From Alphaproteobacteria bacterium (GTDB lineage Bacteria; Pseudomonadota; Alphaproteobacteria; SP197): DNA of 11,805 nucleotides. The translations under genes were made by a program, and so were the position numbers. Below are positions 6,095-11,805 of the stretch, piece by piece (the first letter of the stretch is position 1; each line of letters starts with the position of its first letter). Under the pieces are notes generated by a model that worked only from the letters and a program-made list of their open reading frames with translations, was not told where the DNA came from and searched no databases. The stretch covers positions 1-11,805 of the forward strand of contig JAJEBJ010000461.1 in the NCBI GenBank assembly GCA_022822575.1, written 5' to 3'.

Positions 6095-7498
6095 ATGAGC
6101 GATGACGTCAAGAAGTGGGGTGACGAGGAATTCTGGGGAATCGGCTACGAGTACGACCCGCAGTTCTTCCTGACCGAACGGCAGCGGGAAATCCAGAAGG
6201 ATCTCATCGAGCTGTGCCGTACCACACTCAGGGTAAACGCCGTCGAATCGGATCGAGGCTTCATCTTCCCGCGCAAGAATTTCGAGGCCCTCGCGTCCAA
6301 AGGCCTTCTCGGCCTCTTCGTTCCCGAGGAGCTCGGCGGCATGGGCGAAAGCCACGTCGCCATGTGCATGGTCGTGGAAACCGTGGCCCGTTACGGATGC
6401 CCGTCGACAGCGATGTGCCTCACCATGCACTATGGCGCCTGTTCGGCCGCCCTCTTCCGCTACCACGACAACGACGCTATCAGGGACATTCTGTCGCGTC
6501 TCGACCGGGACGTTCTGGTCGGAACCCTGTCCTATTCCGATCCCGAGACGGGCTCGCATTTCTGGTATCCCATCTCGTCGGGAGCCGAGGCGACCGAAGA
6601 CGGCTGGAAGGTCACCAAGAAGGCCTCCTGGACGACGTCGGGCGGCTTTGCCGACTGGTACATCGTGCAAACCACGTCGCCGGATTTCGGCGGCGACTAT
6701 TCGGATCTCTCCGTGTGGCTGATCCTGGCCGACGAGGTCGAGGCCGATGTCGCCGGCTGGGACGGCATGGGCATGCGCGGCAACCAGTCGGGGGCACTCC
6801 TGGTGGATGGCGTCTCCATCCCGAAGAACCGCCTCGTGGGCCCCAAGGGCGACGGAGCGGTCTCCAACGACGAGACGGTGGATCCGTTCTTCCTTCTCAA
6901 TTCCTCGTGCTCCTGGAACGGCATTGCCATGGGCATGATCGATATTGCCAAGAGGCACACGACGCGCAAGCGGCATGTCGACGTCGGCTTGCGGGTGTGC
7001 GACTACCCCACCATCCAGGACTACGTCGGGGAAGCGATCATCGGCACCAACGCCAGCCGGATGATGACATTCGGCCTTGCCAAGGCCCTCGATGAACTCA
7101 CCGGAAACTGTGACTGGTCGCTTCACCAGGATCTGGAGGTCGCGCCGCGCGCCGACCTGCTCAACCAGCTCTGGCAGGTCAAGTTCCAGGCGGCCAAGAA
7201 CGTGCACGAGGTCTCGGACAAGATGCTCCACGCCTGCGGCGGCACCGCCTACAAGGCGGGCCTCGGCATGGAACGCCTCCTGCGCGACGCCAAGGCCGGC
7301 TGGGTCATGGGTCCGACCAACGAGGTTCTCCGCCAGTTTGTCGGCAAGCACGCGCTTCTCGGCTTCGATTCCCTCGATTACTGGAACACGTCCATCAATC
7401 ACCGTTCCATCGACAACGAGGTGAAGAAGATGTCCGCCGAGGAAAAGAAGGCCCTGGCGGATCGCCTGCTCGAGGAAGCCGGCGCCGCTGCCGAGTAG
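6095..7498 (+). CDS. Acyl-CoA dehydrogenase family flavoprotein
   Basis: FAD enzyme of the acyl-CoA dehydrogenase superfamily, 467 residues, slightly longer than the usual 380-400. The N-terminal helical domain includes LGLFVPEELGGMGESHV (72-88). The middle beta domain carries GTLSYSDPETGSHFW (143-157) and a WTTSGGFADWYIV stretch (179-191), the flavin-contacting region, then GMRGNQSGALLVDGVSIP (226-243). The C-terminal helical domain has FQAAKNVHEVSDKML and HACGGTAY (379-386). Where most members have the catalytic Glu in YEGT, this protein reads VMGPTNEV, placing Gly406 at the Glu position, and no Glu is evident at the alternative IVD-type position. Substrate is unknown, and catalysis by another base or another reaction is possible. 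ATG 6095 has GGAG at a good distance; the GTG six codons earlier is less likely. It is monocistronic or grouped with the phosphotransferase downstream. Confidence 0.9.
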   Translation: MSDDVKKWGDEEFWGIGYEYDPQFFLTERQREIQKDLIELCRTTLRVNAVESDRGFIFPRKNFEALASKGLLGLFVPEELGGMGESHVAMCMVVETVARYGCPSTAMCLTMHYGACSAALFRYHDNDAIRDILSRLDRDVLVGTLSYSDPETGSHFWYPISSGAEATEDGWKVTKKASWTTSGGFADWYIVQTTSPDFGGDYSDLSVWLILADEVEADVAGWDGMGMRGNQSGALLVDGVSIPKNRLVGPKGDGAVSNDETVDPFFLLNSSCSWNGIAMGMIDIAKRHTTRKRHVDVGLRVCDYPTIQDYVGEAIIGTNASRMMTFGLAKALDELTGNCDWSLHQDLEVAPRADLLNQLWQVKFQAAKNVHEVSDKMLHACGGTAYKAGLGMERLLRDAKAGWVMGPTNEVLRQFVGKHALLGFDSLDYWNTSINHRSIDNEVKKMSAEEKKALADRLLEEAGAAAE

Positions 7499-7509
7499 TT
7501 CCTCCCCGC

Positions 7510-7546
7510 ATGTCGTCGACGCAAGCGCGCCTTGTGTCGACGATGT
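7510..7546 (+). terminator. Strong hairpin after the acyl-CoA dehydrogenase gene
   Basis: Twelve bases after the stop codon, a 16-base arm (7510-7525) and its complement (7531-7546) enclose a 5-base CGCGC loop. The core TCGTCGAC pairs with GTCGACGA and continues through GCAAG/CTTGT, giving 13 Watson-Crick pairs plus three G-U pairs. No T-tract follows, so it is not a classic intrinsic terminator; it may stabilise the 3' end, pause polymerase or help Rho. It overlaps sequence that would otherwise encode the phosphotransferase N-terminus. Confidence 0.55.
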
Positions 7547-7616
7547 CCTCTGCCGGTACGATGCCGGAGCGAAGCTGCGTGGTTGCCGCCCTCTCGAGGG
7601 CGGCAGTTCCACCACC

Positions 7617-8384
7617 ATGTCCCTGCTCGAGATCGTCCGCTCGGACGGCCGTCCGGTACGCCTCGTGCTGCGCCGGTGCGGAAGAGCCAATCTGCGCGCC
7701 AATCCCGATTCCGCCGACGCGGAGTTCCGCCTTCTGACGCATCTGGCGACCCTTGGATATCCGGTGCCACGGGCGCTGTTTCACGAATCATCCTCAACGG
7801 CGTCATGGCTGCTGCTTGAATACCTCGAAGGTGAACCGGCCTGGCATCCGCCCGAGGGACACGCCCTGGCAATGGCCGGGTTCCTCGTGAGTCTGCACAC
7901 GATGGCACCCGGCGACGCACTCCCCTTCGTACCACGCCAGACCACGCCCGATGCACCGGCGTCCACCCTTCTCGATCTGCCGGCGGATCTCGACTGGCCG
8001 CCCGGCGCACCGGACACGCGCCGGCTGCTCCACGGTGACTTCTGGACCGGCAACGTGTTGTGGCGCAATGGCGGACTTGCGGGGGTGATAGACTGGGAGG
8101 ATGCCATGATTGGCGATCCCCTTGCCGATCTCGCGATTGCCCGCTCGAACCTCGTGTGGACCCACGGCACCGGAGCCTGCCGCGCCTTCACGGCGCACTA
8201 CGGCGATGCCATGGGTCTCGACCCGCATCGCCTGTGGCTGTGGGACATCCATGCCGCCGTCATCATGGCGCCACACGCCGGAGACTATGCCTCCGACTGG
8301 CAGGATCTCGGCCGCAGGGACGTCAGCGAAGCGGTGATCCTCGAGCGTCTCCAGGAACTCGTCGACGGTACCGTGATGCCGTGA
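7617..8384 (+). CDS. Phosphotransferase of the APH/choline-kinase superfamily
   Basis: ATP-dependent small-molecule kinase fold; substrate unknown. The catalytic motif LLHGDFWTGNVLW holds His139, catalytic Asp141 and Asn146, and GVIDWEDAMIGDPLADLA holds the metal-binding Asp159. The hinge LLLEYLEGEP is at 66-74. The 255-residue product from ATG 7617 is N-terminally short: the nucleotide-binding hairpin reads CRPLEGGSSTT directly upstream in the same open frame, then continues as MSLLEIVRSDG and RLVLRR. No ATG, GTG or TTG exists in this frame between the stop at 7422-7424 and 7617. So the real start is either non-canonical or lost by a small frameshift. The gene's TGA touches the stop of the convergent gene. 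Antibiotic-resistance function is not implied; many members are metabolic kinases. Confidence 0.8.
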   Translation: MSLLEIVRSDGRPVRLVLRRCGRANLRANPDSADAEFRLLTHLATLGYPVPRALFHESSSTASWLLLEYLEGEPAWHPPEGHALAMAGFLVSLHTMAPGDALPFVPRQTTPDAPASTLLDLPADLDWPPGAPDTRRLLHGDFWTGNVLWRNGGLAGVIDWEDAMIGDPLADLAIARSNLVWTHGTGACRAFTAHYGDAMGLDPHRLWLWDIHAAVIMAPHAGDYASDWQDLGRRDVSEAVILERLQELVDGTVMP

Positions 8385-10739
8385 TCAGGACCGCGGGCGT
8401 TCCTTCTTCGGATCATAGAAGGGGAAGGGCACCACGGTGGCAGGAATGCGCTTCTGGTGCCCGTCCAACTTGCCCACCTCGACCTCGTCACCGATCGACG
8501 CATGGTTCACGTCCATGCGAGCCAGCGCGATGTTGCGGTTGAGCAACGGCGAGCGCATTCCGCTCGTGACGACACCCACCTGCGCCCGGCCAACTCGCAC
8601 GCAGTCACCGTGAGCCGCTGCCTCGTTGCCCTCGAGTTCCAGCCCGACAAGCTTGCGCTGAGGGTGGGCCTTGCGACGTTCGAGGGCCTGGCGGCCGACG
8701 AAGTCCTCCTCCGTCGTCTTCAGCCCTACCGTGAACCCGATTCCGGCCTCGAAGGGATCCGTCTGGTCATCGAATTCCTGACCGGCGAACACCAGTCCCG
8801 CCTCGATGCGCAGGAGATCGAGGCCCTCGAGACCCAGAGGCAGGATACCGTGGGGCTCACCGGCCTCGAACACGGCATCCCAGACATCTTCGGCGTGCCG
8901 GGGATGGCACCACACCTCGTAACCCAGCTCACCGGTGTATCCCGTCCGCGACACGACCACAGGCACACCGTTGTGGTCACCGATACGACCGACGGTGAAC
9001 CTGAACCAGTTGATCTCGTCGACACGCGGGTTTGCCGGCGCCGTCCAGACGATGTCGCCCAGCAGATCGCGGCTGCGCGGCCCCTGGATGGCGAGATTGT
9101 GAAGCTGATCGGTGGAACTGCGCACCAGCGCCCGCAATCCCCACTCCTTCGCCTTGGCACGCAGCCATTCACCGCCGAAGTCCGTGCCTCCGATCCAGCG
9201 ATAGCCGGTCTCCGACAGACGGAACAGCGTCCCGTCGTCAATCATGCCGCCGTGTTCGTAGCACATCGCCGAGTAGACGACATGGTGATCAGCCATGCGC
9301 CTGACATTGCGTGTCAGGGTTCTTTGCATGAGTTCACCGGCATCGGGCCCGGTGACTTCGAACTTGCGCAAGGGAGACAGATCCATGGCAGTGACACGCT
9401 CCCGGCAAGCCAGGTACTCGTCGATCGCGCCATGGTTGGTGTAGTGAGTGGGCAGCCAGAAGCCGTTGTACTCGGTGTAGTTGCGGGTCCGCTCTGCCGT
9501 GCGTCCCTGGAACCCTGTCTCGCGGGTCATCTGGGGGTCGGAATCGGGCATGGGTCTGTTGGCGATCGCCTTCCTGAAGAGTTTGTCCCCGGGATAGATA
9601 CGGATCAGCATATCCGTGGGATTCCACCCGTTAGCGGGATCGATGGCATCCGGACACGAGGTGTTCACGCACACGGAGTCCTGAAGCACACGGCACAGCA
9701 CGTAGTCGCCGGGGCGTGACCACGGCTCGTCGAGATAGATCTGATTGCTGTCGTCGAGAAGCGAGTTGTAGAAGAAATTCATCGCCTGCCAGCCCTTCCG
9801 CGGGCGCACATCGTAAGGCTCGAGCGCGGCGTTGATGTTGTCGGTGCAGTTCACGTGGCCGGGATAGCCGACGTCGTCGTAGTACTTCGCCGTGCAGGCG
9901 AAATTGAAGCTGTCGTGACGGCCCACCGTGTCCTGGATGATCTCGATCGAGGGCTGGAGGTCACCATCGAAAAGCTTGGAGAAGAGACCCGGAGCGGGAT
10001 AGGACGCGCCATTGAGAACACGGGTGGCGGTCGCATCGATTTCACGTTCCAGTCCCCGGTCGAGCGCGGCAAGCGAAAGGGTCTGGAAGTCGGAGCACTG
10101 GCGTCCCTCGACATCGAGAACCTGGATGTATTCGCCTTCTCTCACCTCGTAGGCATGGGCGGTCCCGGCCGCAATGCGAAACTCCGCACGTGGTTCGGCG
10201 AGGGGGTCGGGCAGGCTCCGCTCAGCCGCCGCCGCGGCATCCTTTCGGTTGACGAAGAGCTCGAGAGGCGTCGTCGGCCACTGCGCCGAGACCTCCATGG
10301 GCCCTCCAGGCGCGGCGACGATGACAAATCCGTCCTCTTCCACGGTTATCACCTCATCCGCCCCGGCAGGTGTACCGGGGCCAAAGAGGCACACTGCGTG
10401 ATCAAAGCGCGACGTCCAGCCCTTGCGCGCGAGCGTGTCGAGCAGTGACCGGGCGGCTTCGCCGCTCTCGGTCAACATGGCCGCGAGACCGGACGCCGGG
10501 CCGGAATCGGGACGGCCGAGAATGCCGGGAACCTGTCGTGCCCCGTTGTCGAACGCAACGATTTCACAAGTCTGGCCGCCTTCGGTGTTGACAATCCTCA
10601 GGGTGTCACCGGCAAGGATTGCGACCACCACGGAGCCGGCGGCCGGCACCACGTAGCGTTCAACGCCTGGCGGCAACCTCCTGATGCCGGGAAGCAGAAT
10701 GCGTGGACGTTCAACCGTTTCGGCCACCATCAGCGCCAT
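8385..10739 (-). CDS. DUF1989-GcvT fusion protein (aminomethyltransferase-like)
   Basis: A 784-residue multidomain protein. Residues about 19-165 form a DUF1989-like module (AAGSVVVAILAGDTLRIV, EGGQTCEI). Residues about 185-385 form a full DUF1989 (urea carboxylase-associated) domain with EGRQCSDF, a HDSFNFACTAKYYDD segment, GHVNCTDN, DEPWSRPGDYV and CPDAIDPANGWNPTD. Residues about 420-784 are a GcvT/aminomethyltransferase module with GGMIDDGTLFRL (497-508), the folate-site acidic pair, SRTGYTGELGYEVW (597-610) and LGLEGLDLLRIEAGL (635-649). GcvT-like enzymes move one-carbon units to tetrahydrofolate in glycine cleavage or in demethylation of methylated amines. No other glycine-cleavage gene is near, so demethylation of an unknown substrate is more likely. 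Start ATG 10739 has GGAG six bases upstream; ATGs at 10754 and 10820 lack a ribosome site. Confidence 0.88.
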   Translation of the reverse strand: MALMVAETVERPRILLPGIRRLPPGVERYVVPAAGSVVVAILAGDTLRIVNTEGGQTCEIVAFDNGARQVPGILGRPDSGPASGLAAMLTESGEAARSLLDTLARKGWTSRFDHAVCLFGPGTPAGADEVITVEEDGFVIVAAPGGPMEVSAQWPTTPLELFVNRKDAAAAAERSLPDPLAEPRAEFRIAAGTAHAYEVREGEYIQVLDVEGRQCSDFQTLSLAALDRGLEREIDATATRVLNGASYPAPGLFSKLFDGDLQPSIEIIQDTVGRHDSFNFACTAKYYDDVGYPGHVNCTDNINAALEPYDVRPRKGWQAMNFFYNSLLDDSNQIYLDEPWSRPGDYVLCRVLQDSVCVNTSCPDAIDPANGWNPTDMLIRIYPGDKLFRKAIANRPMPDSDPQMTRETGFQGRTAERTRNYTEYNGFWLPTHYTNHGAIDEYLACRERVTAMDLSPLRKFEVTGPDAGELMQRTLTRNVRRMADHHVVYSAMCYEHGGMIDDGTLFRLSETGYRWIGGTDFGGEWLRAKAKEWGLRALVRSSTDQLHNLAIQGPRSRDLLGDIVWTAPANPRVDEINWFRFTVGRIGDHNGVPVVVSRTGYTGELGYEVWCHPRHAEDVWDAVFEAGEPHGILPLGLEGLDLLRIEAGLVFAGQEFDDQTDPFEAGIGFTVGLKTTEEDFVGRQALERRKAHPQRKLVGLELEGNEAAAHGDCVRVGRAQVGVVTSGMRSPLLNRNIALARMDVNHASIGDEVEVGKLDGHQKRIPATVVPFPFYDPKKERPRS

Positions 10740-10745
10740 GGTCAA

Positions 10746-10749
10746 CTCC
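10746..10749 (-). promoter_or_regulatory. Ribosome binding site of the DUF1989-GcvT gene
   Basis: GGAG on the - strand, six bases before the ATG at 10739. It favours this start over the ATGs at 10754 and 10820, before which no comparable site is seen. Confidence 0.5.
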
Positions 10750-10750
10750 G

Positions 10751-10769
10751 TCATGCGGCATGACTCATG
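10751..10769. promoter_or_regulatory. Overlapping CATG inverted repeats, operator candidate
   Basis: CATG occurs three times at exact 7-base spacing (10752, 10759, 10766). The left pair forms TCATG-CGG-CATGA and the right pair CATGA-C-TCATG, both perfect inverted repeats sharing the middle unit. It lies in the 132-base region between divergent genes, just upstream of the GcvT-fusion start, where a regulator could act on either gene. A possible - strand promoter, TTGCGG with a 17-base spacer and TATCGT, lies beside it. The functional reading is inference. Confidence 0.3.
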
Positions 10770-10871
10770 ACGATAGCAACCGGACCTTGTCACCGCAACT
10801 CTCCGCCACCCCCTTTTCATTGTCGTCGTGTTTCTCTACATCGTGACGGTGCTGCGGCCGACCGGACCTGG

Positions 10872-11805
10872 ATGAACGAACTTTCCCTCACCCACGGGTT
10901 TGCCTTTTGCGACCTCTACAGTCGTGACGGGCTCGTGCGCCTCGACGACGCCTTCTGCGAGGCGCTGCAGCGCCACGACGTGCCTCTCTTCAACCGGCTG
11001 ATGAGCGCCCGGGCAGCACCCGGGGACCTCTCCGAGAAGGAACACTCCGAGCTCCTCGTCGATCTTGGTCCCTTTGTGGAGGAATTCATCGGCGAACTCT
11101 TCCGGGTGGCCGGCGAACTTGACGGCCAATGCACGGCGAGCCGGGACCTTGATCCGGTCTATCAGTGCAAGCTTGTCTTCGTGCGCCGGCGCGCCGCACG
11201 CGTCCGGCTCGAAGAAGACATCGATTCCATCGATGGCGAGGCCCTCACGCGTGACGTCGAGGCCCTGATCGGCGGGGACTTCGACGAGCTTTCCTTCTCG
11301 AGGGCCGTTCTCGACTGGCTCGAGGACGAATCGCGCCACGGGGAAGAGATCGCCTGTGCGGAACGATTCGCGGCATGGGCCACACGTTCGCGTGCCGGAA
11401 TGTTGCGGTATCGCAAGAGTGCCCTCTTCCGCCTGCCTCAACGAACGGATCCCGACAGCCTGGTGCCGGTGGTCACCGAGGTCAGGAACGGCGTCACCAT
11501 GCTGGCCGCCCCGCCCGAGGACCTGCGTACCAGGGAAGGTTTCGCGCTGACCGACCAGGGAATGGATCTCACACAGGCGATGGCCCACGCCAACTACTGC
11601 ATCTTCTGTCACAACCAGGGCAAGGACAGCTGCTCGAAGGGTCTGCTGGAGAAGCAGGGCACGTCCTTCCGCACCTCGGCCCATCGCATCCCCCTTGCGG
11701 GATGTCCTCTCGACGAGAAGATCAGCGAAATGAACCTGCTGAAGGCCCGCGGACACGGTCTTGCCGCCCTCGCGGTCGTCATGATCGACAACCCGCTGGC
11801 CGCCG
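10872..11805 (+). CDS. Large Cys-motif oxidoreductase, N-terminal part (3' end outside window)
   Basis: An open frame with no stop from ATG 10872 to the window end, 311 full codons. I recognise it as the N-terminal part of a large (over 1000 residues, from memory) alphaproteobacterial protein usually named pyridine nucleotide-disulfide oxidoreductase, expected to carry GltD-like FAD/NAD domains downstream. Visible features are an acidic helical N-terminus starting MNELSLTHGFAFCDLYSRDG and a cysteine cluster YCIFCHNQGKDSCSKG with Cys243, Cys246 and Cys254. This is followed by LAGCPLDEKISEMN with Cys278, then a GLAALAVVMIDNP segment. The cysteine spacing suggests an iron-sulfur site, which is inferred. 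No upstream in-frame start exists nearby. It is divergent from the DUF1989-GcvT gene. A 306-codon antisense frame across it is a codon-bias shadow. Confidence 0.75.
   Translation, partial: MNELSLTHGFAFCDLYSRDGLVRLDDAFCEALQRHDVPLFNRLMSARAAPGDLSEKEHSELLVDLGPFVEEFIGELFRVAGELDGQCTASRDLDPVYQCKLVFVRRRAARVRLEEDIDSIDGEALTRDVEALIGGDFDELSFSRAVLDWLEDESRHGEEIACAERFAAWATRSRAGMLRYRKSALFRLPQRTDPDSLVPVVTEVRNGVTMLAAPPEDLRTREGFALTDQGMDLTQAMAHANYCIFCHNQGKDSCSKGLLEKQGTSFRTSAHRIPLAGCPLDEKISEMNLLKARGHGLAALAVVMIDNPLAA

Noticed and set aside
6029..7702. 557-codon open frame on the - strand across the acyl-CoA dehydrogenase gene
   Set aside because: It is antisense to a clear acyl-CoA dehydrogenase, shows no family motifs and is explained by GC-rich codon bias.
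8365..8374. Perfect 10-base palindrome ACGGTACCGT near the kinase stop
   Set aside because: Short, inside coding sequence, without a T-tract; chance is a sufficient explanation in GC-rich DNA.
7617..8384. Reading the APH-like kinase as an antibiotic-resistance gene
   Set aside because: The superfamily is broad, the gene sits in a metabolic chromosomal context, and nothing points to an aminoglycoside substrate.
8457..9719. 420-codon open frame on the + strand opposite the GcvT fusion
   Set aside because: The opposite strand carries continuous GcvT and DUF1989 motifs; this frame has none.
10836..11756. 306-codon open frame on the - strand at the right edge
   Set aside because: The + strand frame here is open to the window end and contains the conserved YCIFCHNQGKDSC cysteine motif, so the - strand frame is a shadow.

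Overview
The window looks like chromosome of a GC-rich alphaproteobacterium, probably Rhodospirillales-like. The main evidence is a bacterial NDUFA12-type complex I accessory protein, a family confined in bacteria to Alphaproteobacteria. It sits in a neighbourhood I recall as conserved in that group (M48 protease, aroQ, accB, accC, aat, DUF2155, MCE/MlaD, NDUFA12). No transposase, integrase, tRNA, rRNA or CRISPR array is visible. Genes are tightly packed and no gene-free stretch exceeds about 160 bases.

Bases 1-4783 are a housekeeping block. On the + strand lie the 3' end of a TPR-containing M48 metalloprotease, aroQ (shikimate pathway), accB and accC (biotin carrier and biotin carboxylase of acetyl-CoA carboxylase), and aat (N-end-rule leucyl/phenylalanyl transferase). 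aroQ to aat overlap end to end and should be translationally coupled. A - strand operon converges on them: NDUFA12 homolog, mlaD-like MCE protein, a 73-residue unrecognised protein and a DUF2155 exported protein. The tail of the DUF2155 gene overlaps the tail of aat.

Bases 4784-5937 hold a divergent promoter region and a two-gene + strand operon: a STAS anti-sigma-factor-antagonist-like protein and a GPP34 (GOLPH3/Vps74-like) protein. This pair has no described function that I know of and is one of the two most interesting loci.

Bases 6095-8384 hold an acyl-CoA dehydrogenase that appears to lack the usual catalytic glutamate, a strong hairpin just after its stop, and an APH/choline-kinase-like phosphotransferase. 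The natural N-terminus of the phosphotransferase seems to lie upstream of its only usable start codon.

Bases 8385-11805 hold a divergent pair. On the - strand is a 784-residue fusion of two DUF1989-like modules (the first partial or degenerate) with a GcvT/aminomethyltransferase module. On the + strand is the N-terminal part of a large cysteine-containing protein that I recognise as the alphaproteobacterial 'pyridine nucleotide-disulfide oxidoreductase' type; it runs off the window. The GcvT fusion suggests folate-dependent demethylation or C1 transfer from a small nitrogen compound, with the divergent oxidoreductase as a possible partner. This link is inference from architecture and gene order only.
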